Shown here: positions 9,153 to 19,708 of the stretch, piece after piece
Numbering within the stretch: the first letter of the stretch is position 1
Layout: every line of letters starts with the position of its first letter
DNA from: Pelargonium nanum
Taxonomy: Eukaryota; Streptophyta; Magnoliopsida; Geraniales; Geraniaceae
Assembly: GCA_036897485.1 (NCBI GenBank)
Contig: JAYMTF010001019.1
Location: 1 to 27,201 of the forward strand
DNA length: 27,201 nt
Direction of reading: 5' to 3'
The notes under the pieces: model-generated
Database searches by the model: none
What the model was told of the DNA's origin: nothing
What the model saw: the letters and a program-made list of their open reading frames with translations, nothing else
Position numbers and translations under genes: made by a program

Positions 9153-12100
9153 ATGGCTTCTGGATCTTCTGGTCGCCCCAACTCCGCTTCCAAGGGATTC
9201 GATTTTGCCTCCGATGATATCCTCTGCGACTACGGCAACCAGGACTCCTCCAACGGAACCTCCCACTCCGATCCTGCTATCGGCAAGGTAATCTATGTGT
9301 TAACCACTTATGTGTCTATGCCCTCGGTCATCGAGGTTTGATTTTGTGAATTTGGGATGTGAATGGAGGAAAGTTGTTATTAGGGTTTTGGTGTTTCTCG
9401 ATAATTTGGGAAATTTTGGTGAAGAGGCACTGTCAAGGGTTGATTTTTTGGGTTGTTTTTCAATGGACTGATATTTAAAGGTGCTATCTATGTTGAGGTG
9501 GTTGAATAGGTAGAGTGAACTATGGAATTGTGGATCTAGCTCATTTGTTTTTGAAGCAAAACACGTTTGGCTTGAGGATGTTTGGGCCGAATAATGTTAT
9601 GGATTAGATGGGTGTAAAGTTGAGAGTTGAGAGGGGAGTAGATTTGAGGGTGCTAGAATGTGTTATGGTTATTTATGGTATTAGAGCTAATTATTTAACT
9701 GCAAGATGAATGTTAGAAAAAGTAATTTTTTGTTTGAAGACATGATTTTACAATATTGAATTGAGCAAGAGCCCCATTCCTTGTTCACAGTGGATTTTTG
9801 CCATTGTGATTATTAACTCAACAGTTTCTCAGTGTGTTTGGTCTACAGTGTCAGTCTTTAGACTACTTTAGATTGGTGGATAATGTTGATGATGGATTAC
9901 TCTTTCCTTTTCTTATTTATTGTCCTTTCTTAATGTCTCTGCATACAATTTCAGCATATTTTGGGAGTTCGTAGAATCTTAGTAGTGAAGTAAAAAGAAT
10001 TGCTGAACTATGAACAAATTGTGCGAAGATAGATTTTGTTTAAAATGTTAATAAGTTAATGGTGTGAGTATGTAATTTATGGAAAACAAAATATACTTAA
10101 TTGTTGTAATAACTACTAACTATTATTATATTTGCATTGTGCCCATCCCTGTCTTGTAGAAAGGGATGTCCTGGTAGTTATTATGATAGTTAGAAATTAG
10201 AGGATCTTGATACTTGAGCTAACAAGCTTCCTTTACAAATAAATTTCAGATTGCATTTCTGTACTTCCAAATTCCAATGGTTTTTTAAGCTGAATTTGAT
10301 GAAGTTAAAAATCATTATGCTTAATACTCTATTCTAGAGCTTGTTTTTTATTGGTCTTTCTTGATATGTGCTAAGCTCACCACATTCCTTGAGATTGTTG
10401 AACTTAACTGATTCTGGAATAGTTATGTATTGCAACTTTCTAATATCCTTAGTCTCATTTTTCTGTTGATAGCTGGTTATTTTTTAATTCATAAAAAGGG
10501 ATCACATTTTTTTTAGCTAAGGAGAGACTTGTTTTCTGTTTTGAACAGGATTTTCATAAAAGCAGAATGTCAAGATCAGCGATGTTTCCTGCTCCTGTCT
10601 ATAGCCAGCAGGAAGAGTCTTTCAACCAAGATGTTATTTCCACTGTTGAAAAAAGCATGAAGAAATATGCGGACAACCTCATGCGTTTTCTTGAAGGAAT
10701 CAGTTCGCGTCTTTCTCAGTTGGAGCTATATTGTTACAATCTCGATAAATCAATTGGTGAAATGCGATCTGATTTGACTCGTGATCACGGGGAGGCAGAT
10801 TCAAAGCTTAAGTCTCTTGAGAAACATCTTCATGAAGTGAGTTTCGACTTTTAAATTCAGTAGAAAACAACTTTTTTGCTTATTTTGGTAGAATTACTAT
10901 GTCACACCAGCACATGCCATCGTGTTACATACGGCTCTGGCACGTGGATTCTAGCTACTGCTCTGGCACGTGGATTCTAGCTACTGTCAATGAAACATAT
11001 TAAAGTAGAAACATCTTCATGTGTTAAGCTCAAAGACAACTTGTATTCTTTATGTATTTTTTTCATACATAATTGAATAGGGTAGTAGATTGTAGGGAGG
11101 GAAAAGAGCCTCTTGAAGAGCAAGAGTGGACCAGTAAGTTACTTGTGTTGGTAGAGTAACCTAATGCATTAGGGTTATTATTATGTTTTTTTATTATCAT
11201 TCATAATTGGAGTGGTTAGGACCTATTAAAATTCCTTAGATGCTAGAAAATGTCTTACCTTGATTAGCACAAAGTAGAAAGGTTTATTGTCTTTTGTGGG
11301 GGCCTGCATGCCGTCCCACTCTTTTTTCCTCTGAAAAGTATTAACTCATCCATTCCGTTAAGGTAGTGTTTGGTTGAAGATTGAATGTTTTTGAGCTAAG
11401 AGTAGTAGAAGATTTATATGAAGTGGTTATGTAACTTTATCATCTATTTGGTTGAATAGGTTAAAGCATTCACTATATTGTGTTATGTTATCTTATTCCA
11501 AATTATCTTCATAAGAAAAATAGTAAGTTTTGTGATCTGGAATTCAATAGCTTCGTGTGTTTATATGTCCTTTCTTGTTGCCATTTCAAATCTTTCTACA
11601 AATTTAGATTAGTATTTTTTCCTAATTGAACTACTTTAAATTCTACTACCAGTTTCAGGTGTATTCTATTATTTCAGGTGGAAAGCTGTAAGTAGTAGTA
11701 GATTAGCTTTTGAATGATGGAACCATAGATTTCTTTCATCCTCATCAATGAAGTTGCGTCTTTTTTTTTTGTGTGTGGTTATACTCTATTGCTTATCATA
11801 GGCTTAATTTGTCGTGTTAGATAATTGGTGAATAGTTGTTATCACAAGGTAAAGTAGTACTTTTCACTTTTTCACCTTTAAATTTGTTGCGTACATACGC
11901 TCTATTTAAACTTACTTCATAAAGTAATTGGGTTTATGATACCTATTGCAGGTACACAGATCTGTTCAGATCCTTAGAGACAAGCAAGAACTTGCCGAGA
12001 CTCAAAAAGAACTAGCCAAGCTTCAGCTGGTGCAGAAAGACTCCTCATCTTCTAGCCATTCTCAGTCCAATGAGGAGAGAGCCTCACCACCAGACTCTGA

Positions 12101-13118
12101 TCCGAAAAGAAGTGATAATGCATCTGAGTCACACAATCAGCAGTTAGCTCTTGCTCTGCCACATCAGGTAGCTCCACAGCAACAGTCTGTGGCACCACCT
12201 CCTCAAGCCCCAGCTCAGAATGTCAACCAGCAGCAATCCTATTATCTGCCTCCATCTCAATTCTCAGCACCCCTACTCCAGTCGCAAGTTCCTCAGACTC
12301 AATATGTGCAATCTGATCAGTACAGAACCTCACATCTGCAAGATCCAGCTAGGGTGGCTCCACAACCAACACAGTCTCAAGTAAATCAGACACCGTCTAG
12401 TCAGCCGTTCCCCCAGTATCAGCAGCAATGGCAGCAGCAATTACCGCAGCAGGTGCCTCCTCCGCAACAGCCATCTCTGCAATCCCAGATCAGGCCTCCA
12501 CCAACATACCCTCCTTACCAACCAAGTCAACCAACAAACCCGACCCCTCCAGAAACACTTCCCAACAGCATGCCAATGCAAATGCCTTACTCAGGAATTC
12601 CTCAATCAGGATCTAGCCGCACTGATCCTGCGTCTTATGGGTATGGCGGTACTGGTAGAACAACAGTTCAGCAACCACAGCAGTCTCCATCTCAGCAACT
12701 TAAGGGTACATTTGGAGGCCAACAAGGTGATGGATATGCACCTGCTGGGCCTCATCCAGCACTTCCTCCTGGCAATGCATATATGATGTATGATAGCGAA
12801 GGGGGGAGAACCCACCACCCGTCGAATCAGCCTCACTACCAACAAGGTGGATACCCTCCATCAAGTGTATCACATCAGAGCTCACAGTCGACCTCAGGCA
12901 CTATGGTCCGTAATCCAAGTCATCCGCAATTTGTTCGTAATCATCCCTATAATGAATTGGTTGATAAATTGGTGAGCATGGGATTCAGGGGTGATCATGT
13001 TGTGAATGTGATCCAGAGAATGGAAGAGAGTGGGCAGCCTGTTGATTTTAATGCTGTACTGGACAGGTTGAATGTTCATTCTACTTCTGGGGGTCCACAG
13101 AGGGGATGGTCAGGGTAA
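9153..13118 (+). CDS. FLOE1: FLOE-family prion-like protein, DUF1421 (3 exons)
   Basis: Exons 9153-9287, 10549-10836 and 11952-13118 encode 529 residues; all junctions are in phase 0. Residues 1-45 are Asp/Ser-rich (the DS region). About 85-165 is a Glu/Lys/Leu-rich coiled-coil segment. About 165-470 is a low-complexity region of mainly Gln, Pro and Ser. Residues about 472-518 form the C-terminal DUF1421/UBA-like helical domain with LVSMGFRGDHVV and IQRMEESGQPVDF. This is exactly the domain order of Arabidopsis FLOE1 (At4g28300), a protein reported to form condensates when seeds take up water and to tune germination under water stress. The short DS start beginning MASGSSG favours FLOE1 over its longer paralogs. 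The function here is inferred from the family. The ATG is the first in an ATG-free pyrimidine-rich leader. If intron 1 is retained, translation stops at 9341 after 62 residues. An AATAAA lies 58 bases after the stop codon. Confidence 0.93.
9288..10548 (+). other. Long first intron of the FLOE-like gene
   Basis: A 1,261-base GT-AG intron with no internal gene. It contains an imperfect hairpin around 10107-10193, in which TAATAACTAC (10107-10116) is inverted at 10174-10183 and CATCCCT (10144-10150) is inverted at 10162-10168. Confidence 0.75.
10837..11951 (+). other. Second intron of the FLOE-like gene
   Basis: A 1,115-base GT-AG intron. It carries a perfect 26-base tandem duplication at 10934-10985. 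A segment starting with AGTGTTTGGTTGA near 11367 resembles a plant miniature-transposon end, but I could not find its partner. Confidence 0.75.
10934..10985. repeat. Perfect 26-base tandem duplication
   Basis: The 26 bases at 10934-10959 (starting GCTCTGGCACGTGG) are repeated without any mismatch at 10960-10985. Each unit contains CACGTG, an E-box/G-box palindrome. It sits in intron 2 of the FLOE-like gene. The lack of divergence suggests a recent event. Confidence 0.95.
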
Positions 13119-14368
13119 AGCAAGCAGTTATCCTATGTTCCAATGTCCCGCCTATTCTACGTTTCACTTGCATTAAATAAAGTCTTGGTATATATATGGT
13201 TTCGGAGGCACAGAGGTTATTGTATATCTGTGACCTCAGTCCTAGTGCTTTGTTTCTGGTGACTTTTTTTTTTTAATATACAATGCTCGTAGTGTGTCTA
13301 GTTATGGTTGGGATGTTGCTGTCTGTATTGCTGGTTCGTTTAGTTCGTTTACTATAATAACTAGCCGCTGGAGCTTTGTTGCCTTTTCAATCTACGTAAC
13401 TTTGTTATGTTCTACTGTTCGTTAATAATGTCTGAAGACATCAAGTACATGACTGACATGAGATGGTAATTAAGATAAGCCTGTTTCATGTGGTTCATTT
13501 GAATCGCACAATGTTAACAATCCCTTCTATATTATATCTGGTTTCTTCGTGCTATTGTAGGAAACTCAAACAATTGCTGGTTTCTTCATGAAACTGCTCT
13601 CCAAATGATGGATTCAATGCTTGAAAGCTAAAGCTCACCCACATAGAGGCATTCATTGAGTTGATATGTGTTGTCAAAATTTAATCTAAATTCTAAGAGC
13701 TTAGTGTCACGTTCCGAAAGAATGGTTTTCTCCCAGGCGCCTTAAGGGTGATCTTCGCCATGCTCATATACTTGCGAGATAGATGTTGATCAGTGTGTTA
13801 ATGGTGCATGTATATCCTCTTTTGCTAGGATATGTGTTTTATATTGCTTGACCCTCATGAAAAATGCTGGCCTCTCTTTCAGATGCGGAAGTTTGGGGTG
13901 CCGCACGGGTCTGGTTCTTTTGATCCGTAACATTAGAATGGAAAATACATGAATATTATTCTAATGAGAATAGTTGGTGGGAGAAGAACCCTAAAGTGAA
14001 TTGAACTAGTAAAAGCTATCCGTACTTGTATTCAGTCATGCGTTGACCGGAAAAAGTCCTATTCCGGCCAGTTCTGAAAGTCTACTGGCATATCATACTT
14101 TCCTGATTACTTTGGGGGCAAGCAATAGTTTCAAAAACCGGACGAATTAAATGAAGGGTTTCTTGCATGGCAGATCATTATTTTCCCATAATCGATCTTT
14201 TTTCATTTCACCTCTCATCTTATCATTGCCAGTAAAAGATGATATATTCAAATAGGTAACATAGCATACAATCCACACATATCTTTACATACACAACGAT
14301 ATGGTCTCTAGAACACAATCTGTATTGACTATAATAAAAACACACAAAACAAGAAAATCTCCAACCAT
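13119..14368. other. Tail-to-tail intergenic region
   Basis: This lies between the ends of two convergent genes, FLOE-like (+) and CASP-like (-), so it holds both 3' untranslated regions. The section 13690-13920 is more complex and GC-richer than its neighbours but has no open frame worth calling and no family match I recognise. Confidence 0.5.
13176..13181 (+). terminator. Poly(A) signal of the FLOE-like gene
   Basis: AATAAA occurs 58 bases after the stop codon and is followed by T-rich sequence, fitting a plant near-upstream polyadenylation element. Plant signals are loose, so the actual cleavage site is uncertain. Confidence 0.45.
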
Positions 14369-15039
14369 CTAATTCTTCTGCATAAGAAGAGGATTCAGGA
14401 CAGTGTGGATTGCATAGAGCACAAGTATAATATACACAAGAACTCCAAGAAAACCAGCAGCCAGAGCTCCAGTGACTTGGTTACAGTACTTGTGAACTTG
14501 ACCACATATAGGTAGCCAACCTGCTGCAGAGTTCCCTTTCTTCCCCACATAAGCTATTGCCAATGCAGCCGAGACACTCGACATGAGCAACATGCTGAAA
14601 ACCTAATCAAAACACAGGGTTCATATCAAAATTGTCTCAGAAAAGTATGTTAAACCATGTGATATGCACAATATTAAACATACCACATCCAATGCCACCA
14701 CTAATTGCCATAGCATGCTCTTCTGAGGAAGAAACAAGACAAGAAACCCATAGACACTCACAATAGCATAAGCAATCACAAAGTACCTATACACAACAAA
14801 TCATAAAGTCATCACTACATATATGAATGTCACAATATGATCATAGAAGGCTTAGAAGCTAATTATTTGTTTGCTTACTTGAAAGCTGGTGTGTTGCTAT
14901 ACTTTGCCTCAAGTGCTGTGACCCCGAAGAAGTTAACGTGCTCGTGGCTCGTAGCCATTACAATGGTAGCAGCAAGGGTTGAACAGAAGGCTACAACCCT
15001 CAGCAGAAGGGTAAAAGCCCTCTTGAAGTTCTTAGCCAT
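14369..15039 (-). CDS. CASPL1C: CASP-like membrane protein, subfamily 1C (3 exons)
   Basis: Minus-strand exons 15039-14879, 14786-14684 and 14602-14369 encode 165 residues. Four membrane spans are visible: about 8-30, 55-74, 81-106 and 130-155. Two polar residues characteristic of the MARVEL-like CASP family are present: Arg14 in span 1 and Asp87 in span 3. The second outside loop contains [21 protein letters not shown] with two cysteines, the typical CASPL1 loop, and FKYFVIAYA before span 2 is also family-like. CASP-like proteins form membrane scaffolds; true CASPs localise lignin deposition at the Casparian strip, but the specific role of 1C members is not known to me. Length fits the family (about 160-200). 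The first ATG follows a TATAAA at a suitable distance. Both introns are short GT-AG introns. Confidence 0.93.
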
Positions 15040-15096
15040 GGATGGTATAGCTATGTAGCTGCAATGGAATTTGGAGCTCAGTAAGGAAATGGAAGG

Positions 15097-15102
15097 TTTA
15101 TA
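15097..15102 (-). promoter_or_regulatory. Probable TATA box of the CASP-like gene
   Basis: TATAAA on the minus strand (within CCATATAAACC) lies 57 bases before the start codon, giving an expected leader of about 25 to 30 bases. Confidence 0.5.
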
Positions 15103-16342
15103 TGGGAAGAGTGAGACAAGAAAATGGAAGTGTTAAATGATGATGATGAGAAGTTAGGAAGTAGGCAGATGAAAGGTGGTGCACTAGTATTCATACTTTT
15201 GTGTTATAGTTAGTTGAAAACTCAACTGCCACCACCACCAACACCACCCAGTACAAGCCTTTTCCTTCCAAATTTGCAGCTACATAGCCATCTAAAAAGC
15301 CTCTTAAGTGTTGTGCTTTTTTTTCTATTCTTATATGTGTAGAGTGTCTCATTTTCTTTGTTAAATATTGCTATGTGTAGCTTTTGAACTCAGAGTTGTT
15401 GAGCTTTCATTCTATCTGAAAAAGACATGAGAAAACTTTAGAAAATATGTGTTCTGTCATAAAGTACAAATATGAAATTATTGCAAAAAGTATTTATTAA
15501 ATTCAGTTGAATTGTTCAAAAATATTAGTAAGTTGTAGCTTGAAGAGAGTGCTTAGTAAATATCTACTTACCTAATGGTGTTAGGTAAAGAGTAAAAACA
15601 GAAGAAAATGGTAAATCTTGGACAAGGAGTTGCACCAATAATTTCCTGCAGATGGTCAAAAGTGCATTGTTTCATTTTGGTGAGAGTTGAATTTTTGGGC
15701 ACCAAATTGATTCAAGTAGAAGGATGCTGTTATGAAAATTTGTCCTTACAAATTTATTGAAACTTAAGGAATTTCATGGAAAACCATGACATCTAGAAAA
15801 AGTTTGTAATTAAGGCAAGATTTAGGGTGTTGATAAATCAACCCCCATAAATCATAATGGTTAAATTCATGCATTTTGCCTGATCAGACAAATTTATTTC
15901 TGGTGCTCCAGAGTAGTGTATTACAATAATAATAATAATGTAATTATTAATAATTAATTTTAGATTGAATAATTTTTGTTTGGTATGCTTGTTTACTTTT
16001 GTTTTTATAGTTTTTGTCTTACATGTATTTTGGCTTGATTTAATGTATTATTTAAAGCTTTTAATAGATAAGTTCAAATTGTGATTGAGTTATTTGTAAT
16101 TTTGACTTTTTTAGTCATAGATAAATATATTCAAACCGAGTTGAATTAAAATGTTTGTTCTAAAAATGGACAAGTGATCATCGTATAAGTTCTATTTTAA
16201 AATTTTTTTGTCAAGTTGGATGGACTGTAAAGACGGTTAATCGGTTAAATCATTGCGAAACAAAGATCAAGAACGTTGTTCAGTACGAAAACACGGTACC
16301 TTGTACAAAGAAAAAAAATATTACACTTTTATGGGTTTTATT
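15103..16342. other. Divergent intergenic region
   Basis: This separates the CASP-like gene (-) from riboflavin synthase (+). It is AT-rich with no gene. It contains an ACC-rich microsatellite near 15229-15249 and an AAT microsatellite near 15924-15939. Confidence 0.6.
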
Positions 16343-16357
16343 TGGGCTTATAGCCCA
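16343..16357 (+). promoter_or_regulatory. Inverted site II (TGGGCT) promoter element
   Basis: TGGGCT (16343-16348) and AGCCCA (16352-16357) form a perfect inverted pair around TAT. TGGGCY site II elements are bound by TCP factors and are common, often in pairs, just upstream of housekeeping and organelle-related genes in plants. The pair lies 62 bases before the riboflavin synthase ATG. Confidence 0.5.
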
Positions 16358-16379
16358 CGAGCTCATCCAGTACAGAGAG

Positions 16380-16385
16380 ATGTAA
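16380..16385 (+). promoter_or_regulatory. AUG-stop minimal upstream ORF (ATGTAA)
   Basis: An ATG immediately followed by TAA lies 33 bases before the chosen start of riboflavin synthase. If it is within the transcript it is a one-codon upstream ORF. The same hexamer in the Arabidopsis NIP5;1 leader is known to stall ribosomes in response to boron. Whether transcription starts upstream of it is not known from the sequence. Confidence 0.4.
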
Positions 16386-16418
16386 ATAATTCCAGAATTG
16401 GAAGCTAAAAAGCCTAAA

Positions 16419-17336
16419 ATGAGTTCCTTTCCAGTCAAAAACCAAACTCATAATATCAAAACTCTGAATTTTTTCTCCAGAAACAAACTGAAGATGTCAG
16501 TCTCGTCGCGTCTCAACTCCATCTCCAAAACCCCGAAACTATTTGCTTCAAGAACCTCAATCTTCAATCGATACACTGTTCCTTGCAAAACCCACCTCAA
16601 ATTCAACCCCATTTCCAGACCCGCTTCGCTCACTTTATCATACACACCCCGAAAACCCCCGACTCAATCCAGTAACTACCGCCATAACCAAATCCAATGC
16701 CTCTTCACCGGAATCGTCGAGGAAATGGGCACGGTCAAACAACTGGGTACCGTCGAAAACGACGGAATCGCCATGAAAATCGGCGCAAAAACCGTCCTTG
16801 AAGGAGTGAATCTCGGCGACAGCATCGCCGTTAACGGCACCTGCCTCACGGTGACCGAATTCGATACTCAATCGGGCGAATTCTCAGTCGGTTTGTCGCC
16901 GGAGACGCTCAGGAAGACGTCGCTGATCGAGCTCCAGCCCGGCTCGCTGGTCAATCTGGAGAGGGCGGTGCAACCCATTAGCCGAATGGGTGGGCATTTC
17001 GTGCAGGGCCATGTGGATGGGACTGGGGAGATTGTTTCCTTGGAGCCAGAAGGTGATTCTCTGTGGGTGAAAGTCAAGGCTTCGAAGGGATTGCTCAAGT
17101 ATGTGGTGCCAAAAGGGTTCATAGCAGTGGATGGAGCTAGCTTGACTGTGGTGGATGTGTTTGATGAGGAGGATTGTTTCAATTTCATGTTGGTGGCTTA
17201 CACTCAGCAGAAGATAGTGATTCCATTGAAGAAGGTGGGCCAGAAGGTGAATTTGGAGGTGGACATTCTCGGAAAGTATGTGGAGAGACTTCTCAGCAGC
17301 GGGTTTGTTGACTCTATCAAGTCTTCTTCTTCTTAA
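16419..17336 (+). CDS. Riboflavin synthase, chloroplastic
   Basis: A single-exon gene of 305 residues from the first ATG at 16419; a second in-frame ATG lies at 16494. Riboflavin synthase dismutates two molecules of 6,7-dimethyl-8-ribityllumazine to riboflavin and a pyrimidinedione, the last step of vitamin B2 synthesis, in the plastid. Residues 1 to about 92 are Ser/Thr/Arg/Pro-rich with few acidic residues, fitting a transit peptide. The mature part starts at LFTGIVEEMG (from residue 95) and consists of two similar lumazine-binding barrels, about 95-190 and 191-288, with AVNGTCLTV in the first and VQGHVDGTG and VDGASLTVV in the second. The mature length of about 210 matches bacterial enzymes. 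The reading frame continues upstream only to a TTG, which I do not take as the start. Large open frames on the other strand at 16868-17339 are shadows. Confidence 0.97.
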   Translation: MSSFPVKNQTHNIKTLNFFSRNKLKMSVSSRLNSISKTPKLFASRTSIFNRYTVPCKTHLKFNPISRPASLTLSYTPRKPPTQSSNYRHNQIQCLFTGIVEEMGTVKQLGTVENDGIAMKIGAKTVLEGVNLGDSIAVNGTCLTVTEFDTQSGEFSVGLSPETLRKTSLIELQPGSLVNLERAVQPISRMGGHFVQGHVDGTGEIVSLEPEGDSLWVKVKASKGLLKYVVPKGFIAVDGASLTVVDVFDEEDCFNFMLVAYTQQKIVIPLKKVGQKVNLEVDILGKYVERLLSSGFVDSIKSSSS

Positions 17337-19708
17337 CAAAGAAGGTACTTTCAGATTCAGTCTTTACCATTGCTACGACTTTTTTGAATTTGAAGTTTCA
17401 TTTTTGTGTAATTTATGTTGTATGGTACTCTAGTCTGGTGGAATTTCGAATAAATTTGAGTATTTGTAATGAAAGTATCATTGTTGCCATTTTCTTTGAT
17501 TGAATTGAACTATTTTCACATATCTAATTTGACTGTTAATCTGTGGTATCTATCACATTCACAGGTTCCTGATCTACCATTACTATATCGTAATGCTCAC
17601 TTTGTGTTATATAATGAATGTTTTGTTTCTGTCTCTCAAAAGGATAGGACAGCTACTTACAAAAGAATTAGCCCTGAGTTTATCATACTACTATTGCAGA
17701 TTGATGTAAGTGTTGCAGGGGAAGAAACAGTTCTTTGTTAGTTACTCAGTGGTACCAATCATCACCAATATGTCTTGACAATTGGCATAGAGCATTTAGT
17801 GTTTCATTGACCTCCACAAGAGGTTGTTAAAGTTCCTTATCCCTTAGAAATTTGGACCTTGACAGAGATTGGGTATTTCACCAATTTATCTTGCTGTTTA
17901 CTGTGTTGTTTAACATCATAACTGGAAAAACTCTGTCTTTGCATTAAAGAAGATTAGAAAGGTCGAAGATAACATAGTATCTTGTAGCTCGCTCTTAGAT
18001 TTATGGTTCCATTGAAGAAAAAGAAGCTTTTATTAAATTTTGTTAGGCCATCGGAATTCCTTAATAGTACTGAAGTTATCTTTTAATTAAAATTTTCAAA
18101 AAAAAGTGTGATTGGGATAGTTCTGAAAGTGATCATATGGAGCAAGTACTTTACTGTCAAATCAGAAGAAAAAACAAAAGAGTGGTGCCCTTAAACAGGG
18201 GTTGATGGAAGCACCTAAATGAGTGGTCGAGTTCGGCCTTGATTCTCTGCATGAAAGGCTATTGGTAGTAATGCATATTGAATATTGATGAACGTTGGGG
18301 TGATTTATACTCGTAATCAATTCTACAAGTAGGTTTGGGCTCAATTACCGAAGATTATCATGTCTTTCAACACCTTCTGTGCTAACAAAAGTCATGGAAA
18401 CCAAAGCATAGATTTTATGTGCTTGTAAGTAAAGAGCATTCAAGAATCTAAGTTTATACTGCAATGTTGTTTCAAGCTGCTTGTGGATTTTTTGTAGTTT
18501 ATAGTTTTATTGGTGATATTTATGATATGAATATGTGGATAAGTTTTTTCTGACTGAGTGAAACTGATACAGGTGTTAATAAGACTGTTACAGTATAATA
18601 TAGTTCATAGTTATGCATAGGTTCTGAAGGGAACCAGTTCTAAATTTGTTTTCAGTTTTTCTTTGTGCAATCAAGATTGGACTATATTACAAGCTTTGAT
18701 TGATTGTATATGTATTGAGTAGGCTTTAGTTTTACTGACTTATAAAGGATATAGAAGTAGCAGAACAGCTCATGATTCTTTTGAGCAGCTATGGTATCAG
18801 CCTCTGCCTTCCATGTCCTTTTGCATAGTTCAAGGTTTTCCCCTGGAAAGAAACTAATCTTTCAACAAACCTTACAGAAGGAAATACTCGTTACTTGGCA
18901 TATTTCAACAAATTGTTATGAATATTTTGATCAACTGCATTGTCAAATTCTCTATATCCAATTACATCTGAATCAATCTTCTCAACTTCAGTCCATCATA
19001 AATTGTTATCAGACTTTTAGTACCATTGTATTGGAATGGAGACTGTTTCAGTTCATCCAACCATTTTTATATTTTCTTTAGCTGCAACCTTGAATCATTT
19101 GCTACAGATCTAGTTGTGCTGCCATTGCCAAAAGTCAACGAAATTATAGTAGACATATAAAAAATTAATTACTAGTAGAAGGGAACATAAACACTAGTGA
19201 TGGGCACATCTTGTCATGAAGAAGAATTGTTTAAAGAAACTTGAACTCTATGAAGGAGAGATCTCAAGAACATGATAGTCAAATCTTCACACTCAAAGAT
19301 CACATGTTAAATTAGTTACCAACTAATTGAAATTGGTGATTTTGATCATTCACTCCAATACGTGAACTAAGATGGGCGTCAAGATATATAAGAGAAAAAA
19401 TACTTAATTTTTGAACGGACGCCTGCTTTGAGAATGACGAAGTAGAATGTAACTACAACTATCCAATGATTGGCATTTTCTCTCTTTCATTTTAATTTCA
19501 TGGAAAAGAAGAGAAACATCAGTACTACAATTGAAGTCAAAATTGCATTTATCAGCTGACACAAGAATACATTTCTTTTAACATACATGTAAATTTCTAT
19601 CAATCAAGGCAGAAATGGTTGGTGACAAGAATCCACAGTTTAAATTTGATGGATTTGACACTGCAACTGAACACCCATGGTTTTTCCAGTTGGATCATGA
19701 GTCAACTG
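17337..19708. other. Tail-to-tail intergenic region
   Basis: This lies between the 3' ends of riboflavin synthase (+) and the DTW gene (-). An AATAAA at 17449-17454 may serve riboflavin synthase. A donor-like AAG-GTACTT just after its stop codon and an acceptor-like CACAG near 17564 could bound an intron in the 3' untranslated region, but this is weak. The open frames at 17469-17741 and 18791-19081 have AT-biased, non-conserved-looking products, and I do not call them. Otherwise I see nothing in it. Confidence 0.5.
17449..17454 (+). terminator. Candidate poly(A) signal of riboflavin synthase
   Basis: AATAAA occurs 113 bases after the stop codon and is followed by a T/G-rich stretch, a plausible plant polyadenylation context. 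Confidence 0.4.

Noticed and set aside
16398..16418. Upstream extension of riboflavin synthase starting at TTG
   Set aside because: Plant nuclear genes rarely start at TTG; the first ATG at 16419 gives a normal transit peptide.
16868..17339. Long minus-strand frames over riboflavin synthase
   Set aside because: Shadows of a GC-richer conserved gene on the plus strand.
17342..17565. Possible intron in the riboflavin synthase 3' untranslated region
   Set aside because: Donor and acceptor are passable, but nothing in the sequence requires splicing; only cDNA could show it.
17469..17741. Plus-strand frame of 90 codons after riboflavin synthase
   Set aside because: Probably 3' untranslated or intergenic; no domain or plausible start context.
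18791..19081. Plus-strand frame of 96 codons
   Set aside because: The product matches no family I know, composition is AT-driven, and no adjoining exons were seen.
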